A stretch of DNA of 64,000 bases from the NCBI RefSeq assembly GCF_000802225.1, contig NZ_JTDI01000003.1, positions 186,001 through 250,000 of the forward strand, in the 5' to 3' direction. Each line of letters opens with the position of its first letter. Position 1 is the first letter of the stretch. Source of the DNA: Novosphingobium malaysiense. GTDB taxonomy: Bacteria; Pseudomonadota; Alphaproteobacteria; Sphingomonadales; Sphingomonadaceae. Shown piece after piece: positions 35,986 through 45,142 of this stretch. Below the pieces are notes generated by a model. It saw nothing but the letters and a program-made list of their open reading frames with translations, did not search any database and had not been told where the DNA came from. The translations under genes and the position numbers were made by a program.

Positions 35986-36284
35986 GTGCGTGCCTCTGGT
36001 TCGTTATGCCGGGCGTTGCAAGAACCTTGGCGTCGTGCCCGGAACGCCTTGGCAAGGCCCCAGATCGCAATCGCCGCCCAGAATCCCTCCAGAACCAGCG
36101 AGGGCGGGTTCATGTTCACCAACAACGACACGGTGAGAAGACAGGCACCCAGCAGATTGACGCCGTGCTGCACGAAGGGATTGGGCCGCACCCGACCGGT
36201 GATGTAGGCATAGACGAAAATGATACAGGCCATTCCTGCAAAGCCGAAAATGTTTGCGGTCTCATGAGATAGCGGCAGCATCAC
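35982..36284 (-). CDS. small membrane protein, CBU_0592-like
   Basis: A 100-residue protein with three hydrophobic segments ([59 protein letters not shown]), the layout of the CBU_0592 family, whose function is unknown. Start and stop overlap aroA and cmk by 4 nt each, so it is translated as part of aroA-x-cmk. Confidence 0.8.
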   Translation of the reverse strand: MMLPLSHETANIFGFAGMACIIFVYAYITGRVRPNPFVQHGVNLLGACLLTVSLLVNMNPPSLVLEGFWAAIAIWGLAKAFRARRQGSCNARHNEPEART

Positions 36285-37621
36285 GATACCAGTCCGTCCA
36301 GCATCGTTTCGAATGCGGGGAAGCTGGTGGCGATGGGACGGGTATCGTCGACTTCCACGCCGTTGCGGCTCGCCAGTCCGGCGACGGCCATCGACATGGC
36401 GATGCGGTGGTCGAGATGGGTTGCGATGGGGCCGTTGGTACCGGGCAGGGGATCGCCACCGGTGCCGGTGATCACGAGACCGTCCTCGCGCTCGTCAACG
36501 CGCGTTCCGGCGGCCGCGAGGGCGGCGGCCATCACGGCTAGGCGATCCGATTCCTTCACGCGCAGTTCGTCGAGGCCGCTGGTCGTCGTCACACCATCGG
36601 CAAGCGCGGCAGCAACGAACAGAGCGGGGAATTCGTCGATCATGCTGGGTGCGATGGCAGGGTCGACCTCGATGCCCTTGAGTGCGGAGTGCTTCACCAG
36701 CAGGTCGGCTACCGGTTCGCCTCCGACTTCGCGGATGTCCAGCTCCTCGATATGGCCGCCCATCTGGCGCAACACGTCGATCAGGCCCGCCCGGGTGGGA
36801 TTGAGGCCGACGTTCTCGATCACAACTTCGCTGCCGGGTGTGACAAGCGCGGCCACCAGGAAGAACGCCGCCGAAGACGGATCGCCGGGAACGTCGATCA
36901 CTTGCGGCTTCAGTTCGGCTTCGCCCTGAATGGTGATGACGCGCGTGCCGTCGGGCTCGGTCGTCACGTCAAGGTGTGCACCAAAACCGCGCAACATGCG
37001 CTCGGAATGGTCGCGGGTGGGAACCGGCTCGATCACGGTCGTCATGCCCGGCGTATTGAGGCCGGCAAGCAGGACGGCGCTCTTCACCTGCGCCGAGGCG
37101 ACGGGAAGGCAGTAGGTGATGGGCACGGCCGGGCTTGCGCCCTTCAGGATCAGCGGCAGGCGGCCGCCTACACTGGCCTCGAAACTGGCGCCCATTTGCG
37201 AAAGAGGATCGATCACCCGGCCCATCGGGCGCTTCGAAAGGGACGCATCGCCAACGAAGGTCGCAGTGATCGGGTGGCTGGCGACCACGCCCATGAGCAG
37301 GCGTGTCGAGGTGCCCGAATTGCCCATGTCGAGGGACCCCTCGGGTTGGAGCAGGGAGCCCACGCCGACGCCGTGCACGGACCAGGCGCCTTCGCCGGTG
37401 CGTTCGACCGTGGCGCCCATGGCCCGCATCGCCGCTGCCGTGGCGAGCACATCCTCGCCTTCGAGAAGGCCGGTTACGCGCGTTTCGCCGACAGCCAGGG
37501 CGCCGAGCATGATCGAGCGGTGGCTGATCGACTTGTCGCCGGGCACGCGAATCCGTCCCTTGAGCGCTCCTGCAGGCAGGAAACGGCGAGGGCGCATGGC
37601 GGAATCGGCAGCGTGGCTCAC
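36281..37621 (-). CDS. aroA: 3-phosphoshikimate 1-carboxyvinyltransferase (EPSP synthase)
   Basis: A 446-residue enzyme of the shikimate pathway. It shows the class II-like sequence style: [98 protein letters not shown] and [15 protein letters not shown]. The PEP-site loop reads [13 protein letters not shown], with Gly where the well-known glyphosate-tolerant class II enzymes have Ala. The start is GTG 37621, or the internal ATG at MRPRRF. It is first in aroA-(membrane protein)-cmk, upstream of rpsA. Confidence 0.96.
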   Translation of the reverse strand: MSHAADSAMRPRRFLPAGALKGRIRVPGDKSISHRSIMLGALAVGETRVTGLLEGEDVLATAAAMRAMGATVERTGEGAWSVHGVGVGSLLQPEGSLDMGNSGTSTRLLMGVVASHPITATFVGDASLSKRPMGRVIDPLSQMGASFEASVGGRLPLILKGASPAVPITYCLPVASAQVKSAVLLAGLNTPGMTTVIEPVPTRDHSERMLRGFGAHLDVTTEPDGTRVITIQGEAELKPQVIDVPGDPSSAAFFLVAALVTPGSEVVIENVGLNPTRAGLIDVLRQMGGHIEELDIREVGGEPVADLLVKHSALKGIEVDPAIAPSMIDEFPALFVAAALADGVTTTSGLDELRVKESDRLAVMAAALAAAGTRVDEREDGLVITGTGGDPLPGTNGPIATHLDHRIAMSMAVAGLASRNGVEVDDTRPIATSFPAFETMLDGLVS

Positions 37622-37802
37622 GTGGCGGGCTTTCGTTCAAGGAGAGGCCGGAAAATCGCGCGGCTTTTGACAGCGCGGGCGGCCTATGGCAAGGCGCGCG
37701 CCCTGATGCGATCCCGACGCTTGATTTTGCGGCCGGGCCTTACCATCAATACAGGAATTTTTACGCCCTTACCCATCCGGGTAGGCAAGATGAGGACAAT
37801 TC

Positions 37803-38123
37803 ATGGCCAAGCCTGAGTGGGGCGCCAAGCATGGCTGCCCGAAATGCGGCACCCGCTTTTACGATCTGGGCAAGGACGACCCGGTAACCTGCATCGAGTG
37901 CGGATACGAGTGGCATCCCGAGCCGGTGCTCAAGTCGAAGCAGCCGATTCCCTTCGAGGAAGTTCAGAAGAAGGAAACGGCCGAGACCGAAGACGATGAT
38001 CTGGCCGATGACGATCTGGACATCGACGAGGACAGCGATTCGCCCGACAACGACGTCGACCTCGGTGGCGACGACGATCTCGGCATCGGCGGCGGCAAAG
38101 ACGACAACGATCGCGACGAGTAA
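37803..38123 (+). CDS. TIGR02300 (FYDLN acid) family zinc-ribbon protein
   Basis: A 106-residue protein found across alphaproteobacteria. The N-terminal half is a zinc ribbon (HGCPKCGTRFYDLGKDDP and TCIECGYEW, two C-x2-C pairs); the C-terminal half is very acidic with runs of Asp/Glu and Gly (DDDLADDDLDIDEDSD). Function is unknown; acidic-tail zinc ribbons suggest RNA polymerase or nucleic-acid-related roles. It is divergent from aroA. Confidence 0.9.
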   Translation: MAKPEWGAKHGCPKCGTRFYDLGKDDPVTCIECGYEWHPEPVLKSKQPIPFEEVQKKETAETEDDDLADDDLDIDEDSDSPDNDVDLGGDDDLGIGGGKDDNDRDE

Positions 38124-38267
38124 GTGGTTGGGTGGCGTCCGGTAAAAGTCGGGCGCCACCAAATTCCCTCTTGCCAACCGGGAAAGCCGCTACTAGAGGG
38201 CGGCCTCCCAAGCGCAAGCAAGGGACGAGGATCGAACCTCCCAGGCTCGATCCGGATGAAATGGCAC

Positions 38268-38343
<76 letters not shown>

Positions 38344-38353
38344 TTTCGCAAGC

Positions 38354-38407
38354 ATGGTGATATTTGCTACAGGCCGATCGGTTTCGACCTGAAGCAAATC
38401 TCACCAT
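38354..38407. repeat. long imperfect inverted repeat 11 nt after tRNA-Ala
   Basis: Arms 38354-38377 and 38384-38407 pair over 24 positions with 21 matches and a 6-nt loop (TCGGTT). The outer arm is ATGGTGATATTTGCT against AGCAAATCTCACCAT; the inner arm is CAGGCCGA against TCGACCTG. Three mismatches (38361, 38369 and 38374) break it. No T-tract follows, so it is not a classic terminator. It lies between tRNA-Ala and ffh. Confidence 0.75.
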
Positions 38408-38520
38408 ACTCTAAGGACTGGATTTCCGGTTCTTTGGGGGTGATATATCGACACGCTGGCTGACGAGGTTTCGTCCGCCGGCGTTTTTGGCGTTTTGTGC
38501 GTCGTAACTGGAGTTAGTGC

Positions 38521-39981
38521 ATGTTCGACAGCCTTTCCGATCGTCTCGGCGGCGTGTTCGACAAGCTGCGTGGTCGCGGCGCGCTCAAGGAGCAGGACGT
38601 CCGCGACGCCATGCGCGAAGTGCGCATCGCGCTGCTGGAAGCCGACGTGGCGCTGCCGGTGGTGCGCCGATTCATCGACCAGGTTACCGAAAAGGCGATC
38701 GGTCAGTCGGTGCTGCGCTCGGTCACCCCCGGCCAGCAGGTCGTCAAGATCGTCAACGACGCGCTGGTCGAGATGCTGGGCGGCGATACGACGCCGGAGC
38801 TCGATCTCAACGCTGCGCCGCCGGTCGTGATCATGATGGTCGGCCTGCAGGGGTCGGGCAAGACCACCAGCACCGCCAAGATTTCCAAGTTCCTCAAGGA
38901 CAAGCAGGGCAAGAAGGTCATGATGGCCTCGCTGGACGTCAATCGTCCGGCGGCGCAGGAACAGCTGAAGGTACTGGGTGAGCAGGTCGGCGTTGCCACG
39001 CTGCCGATCATCCCCGGCCAGCAGCCGACCGAGATCGCCACGCGTGCGCTGCAGTCGGCCAAGCTGCAGGCCGTGGACGTGCTTCTGCTCGATACCGCAG
39101 GCCGTCTCCACGTCGATCAGCAGCTCATGGACGAGATGAAGGCGGTTTCCGCCATTTCGTCTCCGCGTGAAACGCTACTCGTGGTCGACTCGCTGACGGG
39201 TCAGGATGCGGTCAACGTCGCCCAGAGCTTCTCCGGCGAAGTCGACCTGACCGGCGTGGTGCTGACCCGGATGGATGGCGATGCGCGCGGCGGTGCGGCG
39301 CTTTCCATGCGCGCCGTCACCGGCAAGCCGATCAAGTTTGCCGGTACCGGTGAGAAGCCTGAGGCCATCGAGGTCTTCCATCCCAGCCGCGTTGCCAACC
39401 GCATTCTCGGCATGGGCGACGTCGTCAGTCTCGTCGAGAAGGCGGCCGAGAGCGTTCAGGTCGAGGAAGCCGAGGCGCTGGCCAAGCGCATGGAGCAGGG
39501 CAAGTTCGACATGAACGACCTGCGCATGCAGCTCAAGCAGATGCAGAACATGGGCGGCCTGGGCATGCTGGCGAACATGATGCCGGGCATGAAGAAGGCG
39601 AAGGCGGCGATGGCGGCCTCCAACATGGACGACAAGGTGCTGGTGCGCATGGACGCGATCATCGGTTCGATGACGCCCAAGGAACGCACCAATCCGGCAC
39701 TCCTCAATGCCAAGCGCAAGATCCGCGTCGCCAAGGGGTCCGGCACGCAGGTCCAGGACATCAACAAGCTGATCAAGATGCATCAGGAAATGTCCAAGGC
39801 GATGAAGCAGATCAAGAAGATGGGCGGCCTCAAGGGCCTCGCCGCGATGTTCGGCAAGGGCGGCCTCGATGGCGCCATGCCGGGTCTCGGCGGGCAGGGC
39901 CGCGGTCCTGGGGCGGGCGGATTGCCCGGTCTCGGCGGCGGAGGCAGCCAGCCCGATCTCAGCAAGTTTCTGAAAAAGTGA
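38521..39981 (+). CDS. ffh: signal recognition particle GTPase Ffh
   Basis: A 486-residue SRP54 protein: N domain (MFDSLSDRLGGVFDKLRGRG), GTPase G domain with GLQGSGKTTSTAK (G1), DVNRPAAQEQL, DTAGRLHVD (G3), TRMDGDARGGAAL and a Met-rich M domain (MEQGKFDMNDLRMQLKQMQNM) that binds signal peptides and 4.5S RNA. The C terminus is a Gly/Pro-rich tail ending SKFLKK. It heads the ffh-rpsP-rimM cluster. The SRP RNA gene was not found in this window. Confidence 0.97.
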   Translation: MFDSLSDRLGGVFDKLRGRGALKEQDVRDAMREVRIALLEADVALPVVRRFIDQVTEKAIGQSVLRSVTPGQQVVKIVNDALVEMLGGDTTPELDLNAAPPVVIMMVGLQGSGKTTSTAKISKFLKDKQGKKVMMASLDVNRPAAQEQLKVLGEQVGVATLPIIPGQQPTEIATRALQSAKLQAVDVLLLDTAGRLHVDQQLMDEMKAVSAISSPRETLLVVDSLTGQDAVNVAQSFSGEVDLTGVVLTRMDGDARGGAALSMRAVTGKPIKFAGTGEKPEAIEVFHPSRVANRILGMGDVVSLVEKAAESVQVEEAEALAKRMEQGKFDMNDLRMQLKQMQNMGGLGMLANMMPGMKKAKAAMAASNMDDKVLVRMDAIIGSMTPKERTNPALLNAKRKIRVAKGSGTQVQDINKLIKMHQEMSKAMKQIKKMGGLKGLAAMFGKGGLDGAMPGLGGQGRGPGAGGLPGLGGGGSQPDLSKFLKK

Positions 39982-40010
39982 TTTCAAGAGTTTGATAGAA
40001 AGGTAGAAAA

Positions 40011-40454
40011 ATGTCCGTTGCTATCCGTCTTTCGCGCGGTGGTGCCAAGAAGCGCCCCTACTACAAGATCGTCGTTGCCAACTCGCGCGCTCCGCGTGAC
40101 GGCAAGTACCTGGAGCAGATCGGTACCTACAATCCGCTGCTCGCCAAGGATGACGAGAACCGCGTGAAGCTGAATGAAGATCGCGTGAACTACTGGCTCG
40201 GCGTCGGCGCGCAGCCAACCGACCGTGTTGCCCGCATGCTCGACAAGGCCGGCATCAAGGAACGCACCCCGACCAACAACCCGCAGAAGGGTGAACCGGG
40301 CGAGAAGGCAAAGGATCGCGCCGAGGAGCGCGCCGAGAAGCTGCGCGAAGCCGAAGAGGCTGCCAAGGCCGCTGCCGAAGCGCCTGCTGCTGAAGAAGCG
40401 CCGGCTGAGGAAGCAACTGCCGAGGAAAGCACCGAGGAATCGACCGAGGCCTAA
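40011..40454 (+). CDS. rpsP: 30S ribosomal protein S16 with long acidic tail
   Basis: A 147-residue S16. The canonical S16 fold occupies about the first 80 residues ([42 protein letters not shown]). The rest is an Ala/Glu/Lys tail ([21 protein letters not shown]), longer than in most bacteria. It follows ffh by 29 nt with its own GAAAGG ribosome site. Confidence 0.95.
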   Translation: MSVAIRLSRGGAKKRPYYKIVVANSRAPRDGKYLEQIGTYNPLLAKDDENRVKLNEDRVNYWLGVGAQPTDRVARMLDKAGIKERTPTNNPQKGEPGEKAKDRAEERAEKLREAEEAAKAAAEAPAAEEAPAEEATAEESTEESTEA

Positions 40455-40472
40455 GCCCGGAGATTTTGCGGT

Positions 40473-40979
40473 ATGGCTACCGACAAGCCCGTCACACTCG
40501 CAGCCATTACCGGCGCGCATGGGGTGACGGGCGAAGTCCGCCTCAAGCTGTTCGGAGAAGGCGTGGCCGCGCTCAAGCGCTACCGCGCCTTCAACGATTC
40601 AGCGCTGACGCTGAAAAAACTGCGGGACGACGGCAAGGGCGGGGCCATCGCCCGCTTCGAGGAAGTGCCGGATCGCACGGCTGCTGAAAAGCTGCGTGGC
40701 ACGGCCCTCACGGTGCCGCGCTCCGCCATGCCGGACCTGGCTGAAGGCGAGTATTATCACGCCGACCTGATCGGCCTCGCCGCCATATCGGACGAGGGTG
40801 AAGACCTCGGCACGTGTGTTGCGGTCGACAATTTCGGTGCCGGTGATGTGATCGAGATCGAAAGACCCGCCGACGAGAACGGCAAGAAGCGCAAGTTCAT
40901 GGTGCCCATGACAGCCGACGCGGTGCCTGAATGGAATGATCAACGTCTGGTCGTAGCGTCAGCCTTCGCGCAGGATTGA
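40473..40979 (+). CDS. rimM: 16S rRNA processing protein RimM
   Basis: A 168-residue two-domain maturation factor. The RimM N-terminal barrel reads TLAAITGAHGVTGEVRLKLFGE; the PRC-barrel begins near EGEYYHADLIGLAAISDEGEDLGT and ends DAVPEWNDQRLVV. It binds S19 during 30S head assembly. It lies 18 nt after rpsP. Confidence 0.93.
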   Translation: MATDKPVTLAAITGAHGVTGEVRLKLFGEGVAALKRYRAFNDSALTLKKLRDDGKGGAIARFEEVPDRTAAEKLRGTALTVPRSAMPDLAEGEYYHADLIGLAAISDEGEDLGTCVAVDNFGAGDVIEIERPADENGKKRKFMVPMTADAVPEWNDQRLVVASAFAQD

Positions 40980-41053
40980 CGTGCAGCGGCCTTTGAGCCC
41001 CTATCGGCCTGGTCCCAGGCTGATCTCCAGCCACGAGATGCGGGCGCTGCATG

Positions 41054-41290
41054 TCAGCAGCACCGTATTGGCTCATAAACTCCGGTTTTTGCCGCAATCC
41101 GATCGACGCAGGCCAGCGGCGTTTCCGGGGCGGTCGTGGTGTGATGGGTGTCACGCTTCGAATTTGGTCTCCGCATCTTGTTGATGAGCCGCCGCAGGGC
41201 GCTGGCTGCCTTGCGAAAGGCGTGATCGAGATCGGCCGAAAAGCGGCTGTGGCCGGCGGTCCATTCCCGCATGAAGTGTTCGTCCTGCAT
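41054..41290 (-). CDS. 78-residue hypothetical protein antisense within rimM-trmD
   Basis: A small soluble, basic protein (MQDEHFMREWTAGHSRFSAD...) with a helical heart (FRKAASALRRLINKMRRP) and a C-terminal tail with three His and a CC end. ATG 41290 follows an AAAAGGA ribosome site at good distance; an ATG at 41311 in the same frame is less likely. I recognise no domain, although short MxxEHFxREWxxGHxxFSADLD-like proteins seem to occur in sphingomonads. It is divergent from the LysR gene. Probably real but uncharacterised. Confidence 0.55.
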   Translation of the reverse strand: MQDEHFMREWTAGHSRFSADLDHAFRKAASALRRLINKMRRPNSKRDTHHTTTAPETPLACVDRIAAKTGVYEPIRCC

Positions 41291-41385
41291 GGTTGTGTTC
41301 CTTTTGCTCATCGAATGGGCATGATGTGCAGCGGAAACGTACCGGCGACCAACAAAAGCTCTGGCTGTAGGTATAAGTAGGGCTT

Positions 41386-42312
41386 ATGAGGTCCGGCATG
41401 GACCGCCTTCCTCCCCTGAGCGCCATTCGCGCCTTCGAGGCTGCCGGAAGGCACGAAAACTTTTCCCGGGCCGCGGAGGAACTCGGGCTGACGCAGGCGG
41501 CTGTCAGCTATCAGATCCGTCAACTTGAAGATCGCGTGGGGCGGTCTCTTTTCGTCCGCGATAAGGGGCGCGTGCGTCTGTCGGAAAGCGGCCAACGACT
41601 GCTCCCGTCCGTGACATCCGCCTTTGCTGCCATGAGCGACGCGTTTGCCGCCCTGCGCAGCGAGGATGACGACGTCCTGGCTGTCAACACGTCGACCTCG
41701 CTCGGCGCAACCTGGTTGAGTGGCAGGATCGGCCGCTTTCAGCTGCGGCACCCGGAACTGGCAGTGCGCCTTTCACTGGCCAACGAGATCGTCGACCTTG
41801 CCGCATCGGGCTACGACGTGGCGATTCGCGGTGGCATGGGAAAATGGGACGGACTGCGGGCGGATTTTCTCTTCCGTCAGCACCTGACGCCGATATGTGC
41901 TCCTTCCTATCTGCAACGGCACCGTCTCGATTCACCGGAGGATCTGCTGACCGCCGAGCGGATCACGCCCAACGATGGCTGGTGGGCCGGGTGGTTCGCG
42001 GCCGCGGGGTTAGGCTCGCCACCGCCCTCTCGCAGGGGCGTGGCGATGGACAACCAGTTGCAGGAGGCCAGCGCGACGCTTGGTGGATACGGCATTTCGC
42101 TGATGTCTCCGTTGTACTGGCGGGCCGATCTCGAAAGCGGTCGGCTAGTGCAGCCTTTCGAGACGCTCTATTACCCCGGGACGGCGCAGTGGCTGGTGCA
42201 TTCCGAATCACGCGTCGGCGTGCGCAAGATCGAACGCCTGCGCGAGTGGCTGCGCGAGGAAATGGCATCGGATCGCGACTTTCTGCCAAACGAGGTATGG
42301 GAGCCGATCTGA
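41386..42312 (+). CDS. LysR-family transcriptional regulator, GcvA-like
   Basis: A 308-residue regulator: N-terminal winged helix-turn-helix ([21 protein letters not shown], then [19 protein letters not shown]), linker, and a periplasmic-binding-protein-like effector domain ([48 protein letters not shown]). Sequence style is that of the GcvA group. An ATG at 41398 (MDRLPPL) is an alternative start. It interrupts the usual rpsP-rimM-trmD-rplS order together with the small divergent gene. Confidence 0.9.
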   Translation: MRSGMDRLPPLSAIRAFEAAGRHENFSRAAEELGLTQAAVSYQIRQLEDRVGRSLFVRDKGRVRLSESGQRLLPSVTSAFAAMSDAFAALRSEDDDVLAVNTSTSLGATWLSGRIGRFQLRHPELAVRLSLANEIVDLAASGYDVAIRGGMGKWDGLRADFLFRQHLTPICAPSYLQRHRLDSPEDLLTAERITPNDGWWAGWFAAAGLGSPPPSRRGVAMDNQLQEASATLGGYGISLMSPLYWRADLESGRLVQPFETLYYPGTAQWLVHSESRVGVRKIERLREWLREEMASDRDFLPNEVWEPI

Positions 42313-42367
42313 GATTATTCCGGCCAGTGGCCTTGTTAGCGGCGCAAATTTCGGCTTTGCGGCGCAT

Positions 42368-43114
42368 ATGACTTTCGCCGCCACCATCCTCACGCTTTAC
42401 CCGGAGATGTTTCCCGGTCCGCTCGGTGTATCGCTGGCGGGCAGGGCGCTTGCCGACGGCAAGTGGTCGATCACACCCGTGCAGATCCGCGATTTCGCGA
42501 CGGACAAGCATCGCACCGTGGACGACACGCCCGCCGGCGGCGGTGCCGGCATGGTCCTCAAGGCTGACGTTCTCGCGAGTGCCATCGACCATGCTCGCAG
42601 GCATAGTCCCGATGCGCCCGTGCTGGCGATGACCCCTCGCGGAAAGCCGATCACGCAGGCGCGTGTCCGGGAACTCGCCGCCGGCCCGGGCGTCACTATC
42701 CTGTGCGGTCGTTTCGAAGGATTCGATGAAAGGATATTCGAGGGGAGAGACGTCGAAGAGGTCTCGGTCGGCGACATCGTGCTCTCGGGCGGAGAACCGG
42801 CGGCGTTGATGCTGTTAGACGCTTGCATTCGCCTGCTACCCGGCGTAATGGGCGCGGCTTCAAGCGGGGCCGAGGAGTCGTTCGAGGACGGTCTTCTCGA
42901 GTACCCGCACTATACCCGACCTGTCGAATGGGAAGGGCGCACGATCCCTGAAGTGCTGCGATCGGGGGATCATGCGAAAATCGCTGCCTGGCGGAAACAA
43001 AGGGCGGAGGAAGATACACGGTTACGCAGGCCGGACCTTTGGGAGCGCCATGTCGGTGCTCGGGACCAGTCTGCCTCTGGCGCGCGGCACAGAACGAAGG
43101 ACTTGGGTTCATGA
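42368..43114 (+). CDS. trmD: tRNA (guanine37-N1)-methyltransferase
   Basis: A 248-residue SPOUT enzyme that methylates G37 next to the anticodon. The opening [55 protein letters not shown] and [20 protein letters not shown] belong to the trefoil knot; [13 protein letters not shown] and [16 protein letters not shown] belong to the tRNA-binding end. Its stop overlaps rplS by ATGA. Confidence 0.96.
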   Translation: MTFAATILTLYPEMFPGPLGVSLAGRALADGKWSITPVQIRDFATDKHRTVDDTPAGGGAGMVLKADVLASAIDHARRHSPDAPVLAMTPRGKPITQARVRELAAGPGVTILCGRFEGFDERIFEGRDVEEVSVGDIVLSGGEPAALMLLDACIRLLPGVMGAASSGAEESFEDGLLEYPHYTRPVEWEGRTIPEVLRSGDHAKIAAWRKQRAEEDTRLRRPDLWERHVGARDQSASGARHRTKDLGS

Positions 43115-43482
43115 ACCTGATTCAGCAGATCGAGGCCGAGGAAATCTCCAAGGCCGGCAAGGATATCCCTGCATTTCGTCCGGGCGACACCGTCCGCGTC
43201 GGCGTGAAGGTCGTTGAAGGAACGCGCAGCCGTGTGCAGTACTTCGAAGGCGTGTGCATCGCGCGTTCGAACCGCGGCTTCAATTCGAACTTCACCGTGC
43301 GCAAGATCAGCTTCGGTGAAGGCGTTGAGCGCGTATTCCCGCTCTACTCGCCGAACATCGATTCGATCGCCGTCGTCCGCAAGGGCGTCGTGCGTCGCGC
43401 CAAGCTGTACTACCTGCGTGGCCGTACCGGCAAGCGCGCCCGCATCGCCGAGCGTCGCGACGTCAGCGAAGCCAAGGGCTGA
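43111..43482 (+). CDS. rplS: 50S ribosomal protein L19
   Basis: A 123-residue L19: [60 protein letters not shown] and the basic C terminus [20 protein letters not shown] 43111 overlaps trmD, so translation is coupled. A strong terminator ends the transcript. Confidence 0.97.
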   Translation: MNLIQQIEAEEISKAGKDIPAFRPGDTVRVGVKVVEGTRSRVQYFEGVCIARSNRGFNSNFTVRKISFGEGVERVFPLYSPNIDSIAVVRKGVVRRAKLYYLRGRTGKRARIAERRDVSEAKG

Positions 43483-43513
43483 GCTGCAGCCATCCCATAA
43501 GGGATGCAGAAGG

Positions 43514-43541
43514 AGGCGGTTCGATTGCGAGCCGCCTTTTT
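43514..43541 (+). terminator. Rho-independent terminator after rplS
   Basis: AGGCGGTTCG (43514-43523), ATTG, CGAGCCGCCT (43528-43537), TTTT. A 10-bp stem with one G-U. Confidence 0.9.
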
Positions 43542-43668
43542 CATGTCCGCAGGTCTAACGGCGTGTCAAACCCGCCGTCGCCCAAAGTTTTTTCCCCGAA
43601 TCGCGCCGTTATCCGTCGGCTCGGCTCACGGAACGGATGCTGCGATGCGGCGTAATCGTGGTAGCGCC

Positions 43669-43718
43669 GAGTCGGCGCTTTGCGCAACGCTGTATGTTGC
43701 GTTGCACAAAGCCGATTC
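43669..43718. repeat. imperfect inverted repeat in the rplS-hup interval
   Basis: GAGTCGGC (43669-43676), bulge GC, TTTG, mismatch C/A, GCAACGC, an 8-nt loop, then GCGTTGC, CAAA and GCCGATTC (43711-43718). About 19 pairs in total. The surrounding 335-nt interval (43542-43876) otherwise shows only a candidate promoter; I see no gene or RNA family in it. Confidence 0.65.
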
Positions 43719-43774
43719 TGCAGAAGAATAGCGGAAAAACGCGATAAACTGCGGATTTGGCGGTGGTTTAGCCC

Positions 43775-43803
43775 TTGCCACCGACGTCAAAACCCGCTCA
43801 ATT
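43775..43803 (+). promoter_or_regulatory. candidate promoter of the HU gene
   Basis: TTGCCA (43775-43780) is followed by 17 nt and TCAATT (43798-43803). The -35 matches the sigma70 consensus in five of six positions and the -10 in three of six. It would start transcription about 65 nt before the HU start codon. Confidence 0.35.
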
Positions 43804-43876
43804 CCGTGCCCATTCCGAGGCGATTCAAAATATCCCATCACAACCGAATTTCACTGAAAGGTAGGGGGTTCCCAGC

Positions 43877-44149
43877 ATGAACAAGAACGATCTCATCAGC
43901 GCAGTTGCCGATTCCAGCGGTCTGACCCGTAGCGACGCGACCAAGGCGGTCGAAAGCGTGTTTGATGCCGTTACCGGCGCGCTGAAGAAGGGTGATGAAG
44001 TCCGCCTGGTAGGCTTTGGCACGTTCTCGGTTGCCAAGCGCAAGGCTTCGACGGGCCGCAACCCGCGCACCGGCGAGCCGATGGAAATCAAGGCTTCGTC
44101 GCAGCCGAAGTTCAAGGCCGGCAAGGGTCTCAAGGACGCCGTCAACTAA
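43877..44149 (+). CDS. hup: HU family DNA-binding protein
   Basis: A 90-residue nucleoid protein: MNKNDLISAVADSSGLTRSDA, VESVFDAVTGALKKGDEVRL, the GFGTFSVAKRKASTGRNPRTG beta-arm with the Pro that intercalates DNA, and SSQPKFKAGKGLKDAVN. It bends and compacts DNA as a dimer. It is monocistronic with a strong terminator. Confidence 0.96.
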   Translation: MNKNDLISAVADSSGLTRSDATKAVESVFDAVTGALKKGDEVRLVGFGTFSVAKRKASTGRNPRTGEPMEIKASSQPKFKAGKGLKDAVN

Positions 44150-44192
44150 GGTTGCCTTGCGGCCTGTAGCGCCTCGCAGGCCACAACGAAAT

Positions 44193-44228
44193 CGCCGCGC
44201 CAATCGTAACGATTGGCGCGGCGTTTTT
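44193..44228 (+). terminator. Rho-independent terminator after hup
   Basis: CGCCGCGCCAATCG (44193-44206), TAA, CGATTGGCGCGGCG (44210-44223), TTTTT: a perfect 14-bp stem, the strongest terminator in the window. Confidence 0.96.
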
Positions 44229-44262
44229 CGTTTGGAGCGTCCGCATCGGTTCCGGGCGGCGC

Positions 44263-45102
44263 TCAGGGTTCCATTTTCAGCAAGGCCGTTGGCGCCGCCT
44301 TGATGCGGGGATTCACGTTCCAGAGCAGCGTCTGTCCGCCGGGTGCCGCTTTGGGGCCTTCGTCGGTATTGTTCGCGAGGATGGACGCATCGGTCAGCAC
44401 GGTGAAGGTGCCGTCCGCGTCGGCCGTGACCCCGTCGTCATCCGATTTGCTTTCCTTGGCCATGCCGGACATCATGCCCGCCATGGATGCGGATCCGCTT
44501 GGCGGACCGAAGCCGGGGGCATCGATGCGGACTGTCCCGTCTTTGCGCAACGAGACCTGCACGAAGGCGTTGCTCATGGGAAACTCCTCCATGGTCGGAA
44601 AGACGAAGTCGCGATCGAGCGCGCCCGAAACGGAGAAATCGACGTCGAACTTGCCATGGCCGACGTACTCGACCCTGTTCCACCCGGCTTGGCGGCTCAG
44701 TTTCTCGGCCATGGCCTTGCCTGCTTCTGGATTGCTGGGGTCCATGCCGCCCATCATCATCTGCGCTGCCTGAGCCTCGCTCTTTTTCTTGGCAGATTGC
44801 TCCTGTGCCCATTGCGTCTTCTGCTCGGCGATCTCAGCCTCGGAACATTCGCGTTCATCGTAGGTGTCTTCGTCGTGGCAGGCCTCGGGCTCGAAGGCCT
44901 TCTTCTTGTCCGCCTCCATCATCGGCACCATGAGGATTTCGCCGGTGTAGCGGAATGAGAAGGTGCGGTCCTTCCGCACATTCAATTCCGAGGAGAACTT
45001 GCCAGGGGCGAAGATGCAGGCGGCAGCCAGCAGAGACAGTCCCATCACGGCCAGGCCGGCCAGCACCTTGCGATAGAAGCTCGTTTCGGTTCGTGTCTGC
45101 AT
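44263..45102 (-). CDS. putative lipoprotein of unknown function
   Basis: A 279-residue protein with a lipoprotein signal (GLAVMGLSLLAAACIFAPGK, lipobox LAAAC near residue 29). The rest opens with a strand (FSSELNVRKDRTFSFRYTGE), then an Asp/Glu- and Met-rich helical stretch (QSAKKKSEAQAAQMMMGGMD), a second strand-rich part (VEYVGHGKFDVDFSVSGALD) and a C-terminal ADGTFTVLTDASILANNTDEG. Two cysteines (EACHDE, RECSEA) could pair. No family is recognised. It is transcribed after rlmB in the same direction? No: the rlmB gene lies upstream on the same strand with a 40-nt gap, so the two may be co-transcribed. Confidence 0.65.
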   Translation of the reverse strand: MQTRTETSFYRKVLAGLAVMGLSLLAAACIFAPGKFSSELNVRKDRTFSFRYTGEILMVPMMEADKKKAFEPEACHDEDTYDERECSEAEIAEQKTQWAQEQSAKKKSEAQAAQMMMGGMDPSNPEAGKAMAEKLSRQAGWNRVEYVGHGKFDVDFSVSGALDRDFVFPTMEEFPMSNAFVQVSLRKDGTVRIDAPGFGPPSGSASMAGMMSGMAKESKSDDDGVTADADGTFTVLTDASILANNTDEGPKAAPGGQTLLWNVNPRIKAAPTALLKMEP

Positions 45103-45142
45103 ATTCCCCCTGCTTTGTTGCCCTGAGTGAGTGGCACCCTTC

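Noticed and set aside
38131..38160. GGTGGCG...CGCCACC inverted repeat after the FYDLN gene.
   Set aside because: Only 7 bp with a 16-nt loop and no T-tract; not strong enough to call a terminator.
38344..38520. Possible SRP (4.5S) RNA next to ffh.
   Set aside because: The hairpin lacks the conserved asymmetric loop and GGAA-type tetraloop of SRP RNA.
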